Part shown: in pieces, positions 47,440 through 57,036 of the stretch
Position numbering within the stretch: position 1 is the stretch's first letter
Layout: every line of letters starts with the position of its first letter
NCBI RefSeq assembly: GCF_014635065.1
Contig: NZ_BMCG01000003.1
Coordinates: forward strand, 124,001 to 188,000
DNA length: 64,000 nucleotides
Source: Oxalicibacterium flavum
Lineage (GTDB): Bacteria; Pseudomonadota; Gammaproteobacteria; Burkholderiales; Burkholderiaceae_D
Reading direction: 5' to 3'
Made by a program: the position numbers and the translations under genes
Notes under the pieces: model-generated
Told to the model about the DNA's origin: nothing
What the model saw: the letters and a program-made list of their open reading frames with translations, nothing else
Database searches by the model: none

Positions 47440-47545
47440 ATGGCACTGATGATCACCGACACGAGGTCTGGGAATTCGCAAAGCATCGCTTTGTGCCAGA
47501 CTGCGCAGCAAGCGTTTGCTGTATTCGTCCGTTTCGAGCCATGTA
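47440..47545 (+). repeat. Ferredoxin-leader repeat, unit 1 (106 bp)
   Basis: Starts with a copy of the first seven ferredoxin codons (encoding MALMITD, with three synonymous differences from the gene). Hairpin A follows: GTCTGG 47466-47471 with CCAGAC 47496-47501, inner stem CAAAGC/GCTTTG. Hairpin B is CAGCAA/TTGCTG around GCGT. The unit ends TGTATTCGTCCGT...GAGCCATGTA. Confidence 0.85.
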
Positions 47546-47672
47546 ATGGCTTTCATGATTACGGACACGCGTCCTCGGGAATTCGCAAAGCACTGCTTTG
47601 CGCCGAGGCGCGCACAGATGGCTTGCAAGCCATCGGTGTATTCGTCGGTGCGTATGGAAAGGTGAGCAAGTC
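47546..47672 (+). repeat. Ferredoxin-leader repeat, unit 2 (127 bp)
   Basis: Starts with ATGGCTTTCATGATTACGGAC (first seven codons, one residue changed: MAFMITD). Hairpin A has the stem CCTCGG (47573-47578) with CCGAGG (47603-47608) in place of GTCTGG/CCAGAC, and the same inner stem GCAAAGC/GCTTTGC. Hairpin B is CAC-A-GATGGC, TTGCAA, GCCATC-G-GTG. The tail is the most divergent of the three units. Confidence 0.85.
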
Positions 47673-48055
<383 letters not shown>

Positions 48056-48146
48056 CTATTCGCCGTCGTTCCGGTCAAGACGGGAACCCGGAAAGCCGCC
48101 TCTGACGCTGAAGTCCATCCCGGCTTCACCGGCAAATCAAAGTTTG

Positions 48147-49250
48147 TCAGCCCCGCTCGAACGCACTTACCACGCAATCCCGTCCCGCCTTCTTCGCGCG
48201 ATACAGCGCCGCATCCGCACGTTCCAGCAGCATCTGCCCCAACACGGCAGGATCATCCGCGCGCGGTGCCGTCTCCAGCGTTGCCACGCCGACCGACACC
48301 GTCGCCTGCAAGCGGTCGCCGGATTCCAGCACCACCGTGCGCCCGCGAATGCCGCTGACTATGCGCTCCGCCACCGCCAGCGCCGCCGCATGCGGCGTAT
48401 CGATCAGCAGCACCACGAATTCCTCGCCGCCGAAGCGCCCCAGCGCATCGCTGAGCCGCAACTCGTGCTTGATGCGCGCCGACACCTCGCGCAGCACCTC
48501 GTCGCCGCCACGATGTCCGTGCGTGTCATTGACCGCCTTGAAATGATCGAGGTCGATGTACAGGCACGAGAGCGGATAGCCATGCCGCTGCGTGCGCACG
48601 ATTTCCTCGAGCAGGCGCCGCTCCACGTAACGACGGTTGTGTACGCCGGTCAGCGGATCGGTCAGGCCGATGTGCTGCAGCCGCTCGTTGTTGATCACGT
48701 TTTCCACGCAGATGGCGACGACCGAGGCGCGGTGCTGCTGGAAGTCGCTCGCCATGTTCGATGCGAAGCGCGCCGCATCCAGGCTGCCGAGGCTCAGCCA
48801 GCCGATCAGCCTGTCGCGCCGCACCAGCGGCAGCACTGCCACGCTGGCGGGTTTGAGCACGGTCTTCGGGAAAAGCGGTGCGTGGGAACGAGCGCTGTAT
48901 GCACCCAGCAAGGGTTTGCGCAGCGTACGCATCGTCTCGCCCGCGGTATCGTCATCATCGACGAAAATCAGGTTCGGATATTCGTTAACTTCGATGCGCA
49001 ATTCCGCCAGGATGCGCCGCACTTCCTGTTCCGGATCGATCAGCGTCAGCGTCACCACGTCGAGCTCGGACGCTTCGATCAGCGTCTCGAAAATGCTGTC
49101 GAGCAGTTCCTGGAAGGTGCTGGCGCCGATCAGCTTCAGGTCGAATGCCTGGTAGCGCTGCATGATGTCCTGGTTGCGACGCGCCTGTGCCAGCAGTTCG
49201 TTCAACTGTTGGTGCAATCGCGCGTTTTCTTCAACCAGCTTGTTGGACAT
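48147..49250 (-). CDS. Soluble diguanylate cyclase with GAF-like (DUF484-type) sensor
   Basis: 367 residues, no TM helix. An N-terminal coiled coil (about 1-30) leads to a GAF-like domain (about 40-185), then a GGDEF domain. The active site is GGEEF in LGRFGGEEFVV, the metal site is in YIDLDHFKAVND, and the inhibitory site RxxD (RLSD) is five residues before GGEEF. So c-di-GMP synthesis with product inhibition is expected. The ATG at 49250 is chosen over an upstream in-frame start because the coiled coil begins there. Confidence 0.9.
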   Translation of the reverse strand: MSNKLVEENARLHQQLNELLAQARRNQDIMQRYQAFDLKLIGASTFQELLDSIFETLIEASELDVVTLTLIDPEQEVRRILAELRIEVNEYPNLIFVDDDDTAGETMRTLRKPLLGAYSARSHAPLFPKTVLKPASVAVLPLVRRDRLIGWLSLGSLDAARFASNMASDFQQHRASVVAICVENVINNERLQHIGLTDPLTGVHNRRYVERRLLEEIVRTQRHGYPLSCLYIDLDHFKAVNDTHGHRGGDEVLREVSARIKHELRLSDALGRFGGEEFVVLLIDTPHAAALAVAERIVSGIRGRTVVLESGDRLQATVSVGVATLETAPRADDPAVLGQMLLERADAALYRAKKAGRDCVVSAFERG

Positions 49251-49384
49251 CGAAAGGCCTGTTTGGCACCGCATTCATGCGCAATCGGCGCATCGGGGAA
49301 AGCGCATAGTAACCTGCGGGAATTTTTACCGCAGTGTAGTCCCTGACAACGGGATCGGCGCCGGATTTAACCAAAGTTTTGAAA

Positions 49385-49409
49385 TAAAAAGCCCTCGGAA
49401 AGAGGGCTT
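49385..49409 (-). terminator. Terminator after ychF
   Basis: AAGCCCTC and GAGGGCTT pair around a five-base loop; on the ychF strand they are followed by TTTTTATTTC. Confidence 0.85.
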
Positions 49410-49435
49410 GATGTCGTGCGGGCGTGGCGTACGGA

Positions 49436-50527
49436 TCAGACGTTGAACAGGAAGTTCAGCACGTCCCCATCCTTCACCACGTACTCCTTGCCCTCGGCGC
49501 GCATCTTGCCTGCTTCCTTGGCGCCGGTTTCTCCCTTGTAGGTAATGAAATCCTCGTAGGCAATCGTCTGCGCGCGGATGAAGCCGCGTTCGAAGTCGGT
49601 GTGGATCACGCCGGCCGCTTGCGGTGCGGTATCGCCCACGTGGATGGTCCAGGCGCGCACTTCCTTGACGCCGGCGGTGAAGTAGCTTTGCAGGCCGAGC
49701 AGCTTGAAGGCGGCGCGGATCAGGCGGTCGAGGCCCGGTTCTTCCATGCCCATGTCGGCCAGGAAATCGGCCTTGTCGGCATCGTCGAGGTCGGCGATTT
49801 CGGCTTCGATGGCGGCGCAGATGGCAACCACTGGCGCGTTCTGCGCCTTGGCGTATTCGGTCAGCTTGTCGAGCAGCGGGTTGTTGGTGAAGCCCGAGTC
49901 CGACACGTTGCCGACGTACATGGCGGGCTTGGCGGTGATCAGGCACAGCGGCTTGATCAGTTCCTGCTCTTCCTTGTCGAGGCCCATGGCACGTACGGGT
50001 TTGGCCTCGTCGAGCTGCGGCATGATGCGTTCCAGCAGGGCGACCAGCTTGCCGGCATCCTTGTCGCCGGAGCGGGCTTTCTTGTTTTCGCGGTGAATGG
50101 CTTTTTCCACCGTGCCCATGTCGGCCAGTGCGAGTTCGGTCTGGATGACTTCGATGTCGGCGATCGGATCGACGCGGCCGGCAACGTGAATGACATTGTC
50201 GTCCTCGAAGCAGCGCACCACGTTGACGATGGCGTCGGTTTCGCGGATGTGCGCGAGGAACTGGTTGCCCAGGCCTTCGCCCTTGGAAGCACCGGCGACG
50301 AGGCCGGCGATATCGACGAATTCCACGGTGGACGGCAGGATGCGCTCGGGCTTGACGATCTCGGCCAGTGCCTGCAGGCGCGGATCGGGCACTTCCACCA
50401 TGCCGACATTGGGCTCGATCGTGCAGAACGGGTAATTCTCGGCGGCGATGCCGGCCTTGGTGAGCGCGTTGAAGAGGGTGGATTTGCCGACGTTAGGCAG
50501 GCCGACGATGCCGCATTTGAGACTCAT
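49436..50527 (-). CDS. ychF: Redox-regulated ATPase YchF (Obg family)
   Basis: 363 residues. G1 is [14 protein letters not shown] and G3 is [18 protein letters not shown]. The G4 position is not NKxD, in keeping with the family's preference for ATP. A coiled-coil insertion and a C-terminal TGS domain follow ([30 protein letters not shown]). It binds ribosomes and affects oxidative stress responses in other bacteria. Lies downstream of pth, the usual order. Confidence 0.97.
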   Translation of the reverse strand: MSLKCGIVGLPNVGKSTLFNALTKAGIAAENYPFCTIEPNVGMVEVPDPRLQALAEIVKPERILPSTVEFVDIAGLVAGASKGEGLGNQFLAHIRETDAIVNVVRCFEDDNVIHVAGRVDPIADIEVIQTELALADMGTVEKAIHRENKKARSGDKDAGKLVALLERIMPQLDEAKPVRAMGLDKEEQELIKPLCLITAKPAMYVGNVSDSGFTNNPLLDKLTEYAKAQNAPVVAICAAIEAEIADLDDADKADFLADMGMEEPGLDRLIRAAFKLLGLQSYFTAGVKEVRAWTIHVGDTAPQAAGVIHTDFERGFIRAQTIAYEDFITYKGETGAKEAGKMRAEGKEYVVKDGDVLNFLFNV

Positions 50528-50623
50528 GACTGTGCTTCTCTGAGAGATGGATTAACCCGCTATTCTACCGTAGCAGGGCAGGGGTTTCGCGGTTTGGAGG
50601 CGGGATGGCCGCTCGCGGCGGCC

Positions 50624-51214
50624 TTACTTCGCCACCGTATGCAACTGCATCGCCGCCTTCTCGAACTCGCCCTTGCACAGCAGCGGGACGATGCCCAGGC
50701 TTTTTTCGATCGCTTCGTCGATCAGCGGCTGTTCTTCCTTGCGCGGGCGGTGCAGCACGAAATCGACGACCGGCTGGTTGAGATTGAGCGTGCGCGGGTG
50801 GCCGATGCCGATGCGCAGGCGCCAGTAATCCTGCGTGCCGAGCGCGGCGGTGATGTCCTTCAGGCCGTTGTGGCCGCCGGACGAGCCGCCTTTTTTCAGC
50901 TTGGCGGTACCCGGCGGCAGGTCGAGCTCGTCGTGGACCACCAGCACTTCTTCCGGTGCGATCTTGAAGAAACGCGCGAGCGCGCCGACCGACTGGCCGG
51001 AGCGGTTCATGAAGGTCTGCGGTTCGAGCAGCCAGACTTCATTGCCGGCAATGGTGGTTTTGGCAGCCAGCGCGTTGTACTTGGATTCGCGCGCAAGGCT
51101 GCAGCGCGGCAGGCTGTTGGCGAGGTTGTCCACCAGCCAGAAGCCGGCGTTGTGGCGGGTTTGTTCGTATTCGGGGCCGGGGTTGCCGAGGCCGACGATC
51201 AGGCGGATGGACAT
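50624..51214 (-). CDS. pth: Peptidyl-tRNA hydrolase
   Basis: Releases tRNA from prematurely dropped peptidyl-tRNA. 196 residues. Family segments: [21 protein letters not shown] with the catalytic histidine, [23 protein letters not shown] with the catalytic aspartate, and [13 protein letters not shown]. In many relatives rplY is directly upstream; here a lysR/adh pair is inserted between rplY and pth. Confidence 0.97.
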   Translation of the reverse strand: MSIRLIVGLGNPGPEYEQTRHNAGFWLVDNLANSLPRCSLARESKYNALAAKTTIAGNEVWLLEPQTFMNRSGQSVGALARFFKIAPEEVLVVHDELDLPPGTAKLKKGGSSGGHNGLKDITAALGTQDYWRLRIGIGHPRTLNLNQPVVDFVLHRPRKEEQPLIDEAIEKSLGIVPLLCKGEFEKAAMQLHTVAK

Positions 51215-51239
51215 GGCGGTCTATTGCAAAAAGGAGTGA

Positions 51240-52181
51240 TTATCGCGGATCGCGGCGCGGCTGGCGATGGGGAGGGCTGCCATTGGCGTCCGAAGTGTCG
51301 TAGCGCAGCGCCTCGATCAGCGCGCCGAGCGCCGGTGTGCGGCGCCGATCGGGGAAGTACAGGTGGTAGCCATGGAACACCGGCGACCAGTCTTCCAGCA
51401 GGCGCACCAGGCGGCCGGCAGCGATATGTTCGCCAACCTGGTGCTCGAAACAGTAGCCGATGCCGAGCCCGTCCAGCACGGCCGCCAGCGCCAGCGTCCA
51501 GTCGTTGATGATGACCGGGCCTTCGACACGCACATCGACCATGCGGCCGCCCTTGGTGAATTCCCAAGCGTACAGCCCGCCGGCGCTGGCGAGGCGATAG
51601 TTCAGGCAGCGATGCTGCTTGAGGTCCTGCACGGTGCGCGGCGCCGGATGCGCAGCCAGATAGGCGGGCGAGGCGACGATGGCGACCTTGACGTCCGGGC
51701 TGATGCGCACCGAGATCATGTCGCGCTCGACCAGCTCGCCGAGCCGCACGCCGGCGTCGAAGCGGCTGGCGACGATGTCGGTGAAGCCGTCGTTGACGTC
51801 GATCTCGACCGCAACGTCCGGATAGCGCTGCAGGAAGGGCGCCAGCGCCGGCTGCAGCAGCCAGCGCGCGGCGATCTGGTCCGAGGTGATGCGCACCAGT
51901 CCGCGCGGTTTCTCGCGCAGGTCGCTGAGGTTCGCCAGTTCGGCAGCGATATCGTTCAAGGCCGGGCGCAGCGTGTGCAGCAGGCGTTCGCCGGCTTCGG
52001 TGGTCGAGACGCTGCGCGTGGTGCGCGTCAGCAGCGGCAGGCCGATGCGTCGTTCCAGCGCCTTGATCGCGTGGCTCAGCGCCGACTGCGACATGCCGAG
52101 CCGCGCCGCCGCGCGCGTGAAGCTGCCTTCGTCGGCCACCGCGGCAAAGGCGGCGAGGTCATTGAGTTCGTCGCGCTTCAT
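51240..52181 (-). CDS. LysR family transcriptional regulator
   Basis: 313 residues. The N-terminal winged helix-turn-helix is LAAFAAVADEGSFTRAAARLGMSQSALSHAIKALERRIG (about 9-47), quoted here by the segment GSFTRAAARLGMSQSALS. The C-terminal effector domain starts at about residue 92. It is divergent from an alcohol dehydrogenase gene with 105 bases between, so it probably regulates that gene. Effector unknown. Confidence 0.92.
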   Translation of the reverse strand: MKRDELNDLAAFAAVADEGSFTRAAARLGMSQSALSHAIKALERRIGLPLLTRTTRSVSTTEAGERLLHTLRPALNDIAAELANLSDLREKPRGLVRITSDQIAARWLLQPALAPFLQRYPDVAVEIDVNDGFTDIVASRFDAGVRLGELVERDMISVRISPDVKVAIVASPAYLAAHPAPRTVQDLKQHRCLNYRLASAGGLYAWEFTKGGRMVDVRVEGPVIINDWTLALAAVLDGLGIGYCFEHQVGEHIAAGRLVRLLEDWSPVFHGYHLYFPDRRRTPALGALIEALRYDTSDANGSPPHRQPRRDPR

Positions 52182-52212
52182 TGATGCATGATTTTCATAA
52201 GAGCTATCGGAA

Positions 52213-52228
52213 TTGACAGTCTAATCAA
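52213..52228. promoter_or_regulatory. Candidate LysR-regulator binding site
   Basis: TTGA-N8-TCAA, an inverted repeat of the T-N11-A type, lies in the divergent region between the lysR gene and the dehydrogenase gene. Consensus match only. Confidence 0.4.
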
Positions 52229-52286
52229 ATCAAAGCGGTGCTGCTATCTTTGCATTCGTCACCAATTTCTCTCAAAAGGATTCGTC

Positions 52287-53330
52287 ATGACTCAAGCACG
52301 TGGATATGCCGCGCATGATGCGCAATCGGCGCTGGTGCCGTTCCAGTTCGAGCGCCGCGAACCGGGGCCGCACGATGTGCGCATCGACATTCTTTATTGC
52401 GGCATCTGCCATTCCGACCTGCACCAGGCGCGCAACCACTGGTCGAACTCGCTCTATCCGATGGTGCCGGGGCACGAGATCGTCGGCCGCGTGGCGGCGG
52501 TCGGTGCGCACGTCAAGAAATTCAAGGTCGGCGATCTGGCCGGGGTCGGCTGCATGGTTGACTCCTGCCGCCATTGCGCGGCCTGCGACGCGGATCTCGA
52601 GCAGTATTGTGCGGAAGGCGCAACCTGGACCTACAACAGTACAGAGCGCGACAGCGCGCAACTGACCTTCGGCGGTTATTCGGACCACATCGTGGTCGAG
52701 GAGCGCTTCGTCGTCAGCGTGCCGGAGAACCTCGACCTGAAGGCCGTCGCGCCGCTGCTGTGCGCCGGCATCACGACCTATTCGCCGCTGCGCCATGTGA
52801 ACGTGCAGTCGGGGCAGAAGGTCGGCGTGATCGGCCTTGGCGGTCTCGGCCACATGGGCGTCAAGTTCGCCAAGGCAATGGGCGCGCATGTGGTCATGAT
52901 CACGACCTCGCCCGAGAAGGGCAAGGACGCCAAGCGTTTGGGCGCCGACGAGATCCTGGTCTCGCGCGATCCGGTGGCGATGGCGCAGCATGCGGGCAGC
53001 TTCGATTTCCTGCTCGATACGATTCCGGTCGGGCACGACGTCAACCCGTATCTCGGCCTGCTGAAGCTCGACGGCAAGATGGGATTGGTCGGCGCGCTGA
53101 CACCGCTCGAACCTATCGTCGGCGGCAACCTGATCTTTGGCCGCAAGTCGCTGTTCGGCTCGGGTATCGGCGGCATGGTGGAGACGCAGGAGATGCTCGA
53201 TTTCTGCGGCAAGCACAACATCGTCAGCGATGTCGAGGTGATCGACATGCGCAACGTCAACCAAGCCTACGAGCGCATGGAAAAGAACGACGTGCGCTAC
53301 CGTTTCGTGATCGACATGGCGACACTGTAG
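52287..53330 (+). CDS. Zinc-dependent NAD(P) alcohol dehydrogenase, YahK/CAD-like
   Basis: 347 residues, medium-chain dehydrogenase. The catalytic zinc ligands are in YCGICHSDLHQ and VPGHEIVG. The structural zinc has cysteines in VDSCRHCAACDADLEQYC. The nucleotide-binding glycines are GVIGLGGLGHMGVKFAKA. The pattern is that of broad aldehyde reductases such as YahK. ATG at 52287 is seven bases after AAGGA. Probably controlled by the divergent LysR protein. The lysR/adh pair interrupts the usual rplY-pth neighbourhood. Confidence 0.93.
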   Translation: MTQARGYAAHDAQSALVPFQFERREPGPHDVRIDILYCGICHSDLHQARNHWSNSLYPMVPGHEIVGRVAAVGAHVKKFKVGDLAGVGCMVDSCRHCAACDADLEQYCAEGATWTYNSTERDSAQLTFGGYSDHIVVEERFVVSVPENLDLKAVAPLLCAGITTYSPLRHVNVQSGQKVGVIGLGGLGHMGVKFAKAMGAHVVMITTSPEKGKDAKRLGADEILVSRDPVAMAQHAGSFDFLLDTIPVGHDVNPYLGLLKLDGKMGLVGALTPLEPIVGGNLIFGRKSLFGSGIGGMVETQEMLDFCGKHNIVSDVEVIDMRNVNQAYERMEKNDVRYRFVIDMATL

Positions 53331-53350
53331 GAAAGAAACGCGCAGACAAT

Positions 53351-53380
53351 AAAAAAACCCGTCGCAAGGACGGGTTTTTT
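53351..53380. terminator. Bidirectional terminator between the dehydrogenase gene and rplY
   Basis: AAAAAAACCCGTC pairs with GACGGGTTTTTT around GCAAG. Confidence 0.93.
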
Positions 53381-53396
53381 ATGAGCGGGAGACAGA

Positions 53397-54023
53397 TTAC
53401 TTCTTGTCTGCGTCGCCTTCTGCAGCTGCATCGCCTTCTGCGGCTTCTGCCGAGACGGTACCGGCCGGCACGGATGCGGTCGCGATGGTCGGGTTTTCTT
53501 CACCGCCATGCTGCACTGCGGACACGCCTTTCGGCAGCTTGATGTCGGCGAGGTGGATCGATTGGCCGACTTCGAGGTTGGCCAGATCGACTTCGATGAA
53601 CTCGGGCAGGTCAGCCGGCAGGCAGCTGATGTCCAGCTCGGAGGTCACGTGGCCGATCACGCCGCCCGACAGTTTGACTGCCGGCGAGATTTCCGCGTTG
53701 ACGAAGTGGACAGGCACCTTGGTGTGGATCTTCTGGTTCGCGTCAACGCGCTGGAAATCGGCGTGCAGCACTTGTTGCTTGAATGCATGCATCTGGAAAT
53801 CGCGCAGGAGAACCTTCTCGACCTTACCATCGACTTCGAGGTCGAGGATGGACGAGTGGAAGGCTTCCTTCTTCAGTGCGTAGTACAGGGCGTTGGCGTC
53901 GAGCGAGATGCTGACCGGCGCGGCGGTGCCACCATAGACGATACCTGGGGTGAGGCCTGCATTGCGCTGGCGGCGGCTCGCTCCGGTCCCCAGCTCTTTG
54001 CGTGCGAATGCAACTACTTTCAT
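53397..54023 (-). CDS. rplY: 50S ribosomal protein L25 (general stress protein Ctc form)
   Basis: Binds 5S rRNA in the large subunit. 208 residues, the long two-domain form. The N-terminal L25 domain has [25 protein letters not shown] and [22 protein letters not shown], cited by RRQRNAG and VLHADFQRV. The beta-barrel TL5-like domain runs from about 95 to 185, and an acidic Ala/Glu tail ends in DADKK. ATG at 54023 follows GGAG. Preceded by hairpins that may regulate it. Confidence 0.97.
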   Translation of the reverse strand: MKVVAFARKELGTGASRRQRNAGLTPGIVYGGTAAPVSISLDANALYYALKKEAFHSSILDLEVDGKVEKVLLRDFQMHAFKQQVLHADFQRVDANQKIHTKVPVHFVNAEISPAVKLSGGVIGHVTSELDISCLPADLPEFIEVDLANLEVGQSIHLADIKLPKGVSAVQHGGEENPTIATASVPAGTVSAEAAEGDAAAEGDADKK

Positions 54024-54040
54024 GATAGAGCTCCAATAAT

Positions 54041-54061
54041 GCAGGATGAAAATCATCCTGC
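54041..54061 (-). promoter_or_regulatory. Hairpin in the rplY leader
   Basis: GCAGGATGA (54041-54049) and TCATCCTGC (54053-54061) form nine perfect pairs around three bases, ending ten or so bases before the ribosome site. A second hairpin, GGATGGG/CCCATCC (54096-54115), lies further upstream. They may be a leader for autoregulation or act as attenuators between prs and rplY. Confidence 0.5.
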
Positions 54062-54202
54062 GGTTAAATCCCCCGCGACCAGGGGACTTCTAAATGGATG
54101 GGAAAATCCCCATCCCTTGCGGCAGGCCGTACGGCTGGCTTGCCTGCCTGCGCCCGAGGACGCAGGACTTGACGTTCTTGTGGCGGGCGGTGCCCGACGC
54201 CG

Positions 54203-55153
54203 TCAGTCGGCGAACAGCGACATGACCGAGTCGCCCTTGGTGATGCGCTTGAAGGTCTCTGCCAGCAGCGGCGCGCACGACAGCACGCGAATCTTCGGGC
54301 AGGCACGTGCCGCTTCGTTGAGCGGAATCGTGTCGGTGACGACCAGTTCGTCCAGCGGCGAGGTCGTGATGCGCTCGATCGCCGGGCCCGACAGCACCGG
54401 GTGCGTGCAGTAGGCGATGACCTTCTTGGCGCCGCGTTCCTTCAATACTTCGGCAGCCTTGGTCAGCGTGCCGGCGGTATCGACCATGTCGTCCATGATC
54501 ACGCAGTTGCGGCCTTCGACTTCGCCGATGATGTTCATGACTTCCGACACGTTGGCCTTCGGACGGCGCTTGTCGATGATCGCCAGGTCGCAGTTCAGGC
54601 GCTTGGCGAGCGCACGCGCACGCACCACGCCGCCGACGTCGGGCGACACAACCAGCAGGTCCTGGTGATTCTTGGCGACGAGGTCGCTCAGCAGGATCGG
54701 CGAGGCGTAGATGTTGTCGACCGGGATGTCGAAGAAGCCCTGGATCTGGTCGGCGTGCAGATCCATGATCAGCACGCGCTCGACGCCGGCTTCCTGCAGC
54801 ATGTTGGCGACCACCTTGGCCGAGATCGCGACGCGCGCCGAACGCGGACGGCGATCCTGACGCGCATAACCGTAGTAGGGAATCGCTGCCGTGATACGGC
54901 CGGCCGAGGCGCGCTTGAGTGCGTCGACCATCAGCATGATTTCCATCAGATTGTCGTTGGTCGGCGCGCAGGTCGACTGCAGGACGAAGACGTCCTTGCC
55001 GCGCACGTTCTCGTTGATCTCGACCACGATCTCGCCGTCGGAGAACTTGGAGACGACCGCCTTGCCGAGGGGGATGCCGAGTTCCTGGGCCACTCCCAAG
55101 GCCAGATCCGGAATAGCGTTGCCGGTAAAAACCATCAGGTTTTCGAGTGCCAT
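54203..55153 (-). CDS. prs: Ribose-phosphate pyrophosphokinase (PRPP synthetase)
   Basis: Makes PRPP from ribose 5-phosphate and ATP for nucleotide, histidine and tryptophan synthesis. 316 residues. Visible are the flexible-loop and ATP segments [12 protein letters not shown] and [14 protein letters not shown], the family signature near VVVSPDVGG, and the PRPP-binding motif [13 protein letters not shown]. Start [12 protein letters not shown] at 55153. Downstream of tRNA-Gln, in the usual order. Confidence 0.98.
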   Translation of the reverse strand: MALENLMVFTGNAIPDLALGVAQELGIPLGKAVVSKFSDGEIVVEINENVRGKDVFVLQSTCAPTNDNLMEIMLMVDALKRASAGRITAAIPYYGYARQDRRPRSARVAISAKVVANMLQEAGVERVLIMDLHADQIQGFFDIPVDNIYASPILLSDLVAKNHQDLLVVSPDVGGVVRARALAKRLNCDLAIIDKRRPKANVSEVMNIIGEVEGRNCVIMDDMVDTAGTLTKAAEVLKERGAKKVIAYCTHPVLSGPAIERITTSPLDELVVTDTIPLNEAARACPKIRVLSCAPLLAETFKRITKGDSVMSLFAD

Positions 55154-55193
55154 GGAAATTCCCGCGTATCGATTACAGTCGTTGAAAAGATGG

Positions 55194-55240
55194 AAAGCCG
55201 CCAAAACCCGACTTTTGCGAAGTCTTGTGTTGGCGGCTTT
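55194..55240 (-). terminator. Branched hairpin between tRNA-Gln and prs
   Basis: Outer stem AAAGCCGCCAA (55194-55204) with TTGGCGGCTTT (55230-55240), and an inner stem GACTT/AAGTC (55210-55224). It follows the tRNA and precedes prs by 40 bases. It may end the tRNA transcript, or act as an attenuator or processing site; T runs on the prs strand are short. Confidence 0.5.
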
Positions 55241-55282
55241 TCTGCGTGCTCTCGGCGCTTATTGCGCTGCTTTCTTGTTTAA

Positions 55283-55359
55283 TGGCAGGGGAACAAGGAT
55301 TCGAACCTTGGAATGCCGGAATCAAAATCCGGTGCCTTGACCAGCTTGGCGATTCCCCT
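55283..55359 (-). tRNA. tRNA-Gln (anticodon TTG)
   Basis: 77 bases including an encoded CCA. The acceptor stem is AGGGGAA with TTCCCCT, the discriminator base is G, the anticodon loop reads TTTTGAT, and the T arm is CAAGG-TTCGAAT-CCTTG. It resembles E. coli tRNA-Gln closely. Located between ispE and prs, as in other proteobacteria. Confidence 0.97.
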
Positions 55360-55407
55360 ACACAACCTGTTGTCTGCCGAACATGGTGTTCGTCAAACGA
55401 ATTCTCT

Positions 55408-56274
55408 TTACGTCTGCAAGCGGGCGAGCGGGTGATGCTCGAGTGCTTCGGCCTTCCAGGCCTTCCAGGGGGCGGGTACTTGTTTGAGTACCGCATCGGC
55501 TTGTTGCTCGCTCTCGAAGGAGCAGAACACACAAGCGCCGGATCCTGTCATTCTCGCTTCTCCGAATTGCCGCAGCCATGCGATGGCGCTTGCAACAGGG
55601 GGAAACAGCTTTTCAGCCACGACTTGCAGGTCGTTTTTGCCGAAGCTTTCAGGAGCCCCGGAAAAGTCCGATATTCTGACGGGTTTCGTATCCCTTGTCA
55701 AACCTGTTTCTGAAAAAATCTGTTGCGTCGGTACCGCCACGCCGGGTTCGAGCACGACGAACCAGCGGTGCGGGGTGGCGACCTCCTGCATCTGCTCGCC
55801 GATGCCTTCGACGAAGGCGTTGCTGCCGAAGATGAAGAAGGGCACGTCGGCGCCGAGCCGCACGCCGAGCTGCATGAGTTCGGTGCGCGACAGGCCGCCC
55901 TGCCACAGATGGTTGAGCGCCATCAGCGTGGTGGCCGCATCCGACGAGCCGCCGCCAAGACCGCCGCCCATCGGCAGGTTCTTCTCGATCGTGATGTCTG
56001 CACCGGGGAGTGTCCTGCCGGTTCTTTCCATGATGGCGGTACGCAGCAGGCGGGCGGCGCGCACCGTCAGATCGCTGTCGGCCGGCACGCCCGGCAGGTC
56101 GCTGGTGCGGCAGATCGCATCGTCGTCGCGCAGCGCGAAGTGCAGCACGTCGCCGCGCGAGATCAACTGGAACAGGCTTTGCAGCAGGTGATAGCCGTCG
56201 GCGCGGCGGCCGACGACATGCAGGAACAGATTGAGCTTGGCCGGCGCGGCGCAGTTGTCGAGGGTACGGATCAT
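55408..56274 (-). CDS. ispE: 4-diphosphocytidyl-2-C-methyl-D-erythritol kinase
   Basis: Fourth enzyme of the MEP isoprenoid pathway; phosphorylates CDP-ME. 288 residues, GHMP kinase fold. [18 protein letters not shown] near the N-terminus holds the catalytic lysine. The ATP motif is [16 protein letters not shown] and the C-terminal motif is [10 protein letters not shown]. The start ATG at 56274 is 24 bases after lolB, with which it forms a unit. Confidence 0.97.
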   Translation of the reverse strand: MIRTLDNCAAPAKLNLFLHVVGRRADGYHLLQSLFQLISRGDVLHFALRDDDAICRTSDLPGVPADSDLTVRAARLLRTAIMERTGRTLPGADITIEKNLPMGGGLGGGSSDAATTLMALNHLWQGGLSRTELMQLGVRLGADVPFFIFGSNAFVEGIGEQMQEVATPHRWFVVLEPGVAVPTQQIFSETGLTRDTKPVRISDFSGAPESFGKNDLQVVAEKLFPPVASAIAWLRQFGEARMTGSGACVFCSFESEQQADAVLKQVPAPWKAWKAEALEHHPLARLQT

Positions 56275-56298
56275 GATGCGAGCAGCGAGCGTGCGTCG

Positions 56299-56940
56299 TC
56301 AGCGTGGCTGCCAGTTGTCGATCACGATGCGTATTTCGACCTTGCCGGCCTGCACGGTATGGCGCGCCAGATCGATGCGTCGTGCATAGGTGTCGCCGCC
56401 TTCGCTGCGTTGCCAGTTGGCGTAGCGGATCTGCCAGCCGTCCTGCGTGGTGACCGTGCTGCCATCGCCGTTGGCGACAAAGGCATTGCCGTTGGCATCG
56501 GTGGCGAAGCCCTGCAGCCATTGCCGCAGGCCGGCGATCGGCAGCGGCCAGCCCAGGGTTTGCGCGACCAGTGCATCGACGTCGCCGGCGCTGCGCGGCG
56601 CCTTGCCGGATTCGGTCAGGGTGGCGCCACCAGGCTCGACGGCGATGGTGGCGATGATCTGGCCGAGCGGCGACAGCAGGGTGACATTGCTGCGCTCGCC
56701 GTTTTGCTGCCAGGTGAAGCTGCCGTGCAGGGATTCATCGTTGCCGTTCTGCCGGTATTGCACGGAAAGACGACCGGCGATCTCGATCGTCTGGCGATAG
56801 TTGCGTGCGGCACTACTGTCGGCGCCCGGCGTGTCGGCCGGCGGAGCCATGCTTGAGCAGCCGCCCAGCAGCAGCGACGCGGCGAGCAGCACGGCGGACG
56901 AAAATCGAAATGGGGTCAGTGCGGGCAGGATTGAAGTCAT
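56299..56940 (-). CDS. lolB: Outer membrane lipoprotein insertion protein LolB
   Basis: Receives lipoproteins from LolA and inserts them in the outer membrane; itself a lipoprotein. 213 residues. The lipobox is LLGGC (about residues 24-28). The mature part has IAGRLSVQYRQNG, SFTWQQNGERSNVTLLSPLGQ and AQTLGWPLPIAGLRQW, the usual LolB strands and helix, and ends VEIRIVIDNW. ATG at 56940 is used because it starts the signal peptide. Order TPR-lolB-ispE is standard. Confidence 0.93.
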   Translation of the reverse strand: MTSILPALTPFRFSSAVLLAASLLLGGCSSMAPPADTPGADSSAARNYRQTIEIAGRLSVQYRQNGNDESLHGSFTWQQNGERSNVTLLSPLGQIIATIAVEPGGATLTESGKAPRSAGDVDALVAQTLGWPLPIAGLRQWLQGFATDANGNAFVANGDGSTVTTQDGWQIRYANWQRSEGGDTYARRIDLARHTVQAGKVEIRIVIDNWQPR

Positions 56941-57036
56941 GGCAGGACGAGATGAACGGATCGGAAGCGAGGCGGCCCGCATCTCGCGAGAGACTTGGGC
57001 GCAGAGCCGGCTGCACGGGCAGCCGGCAGTCTTTGA

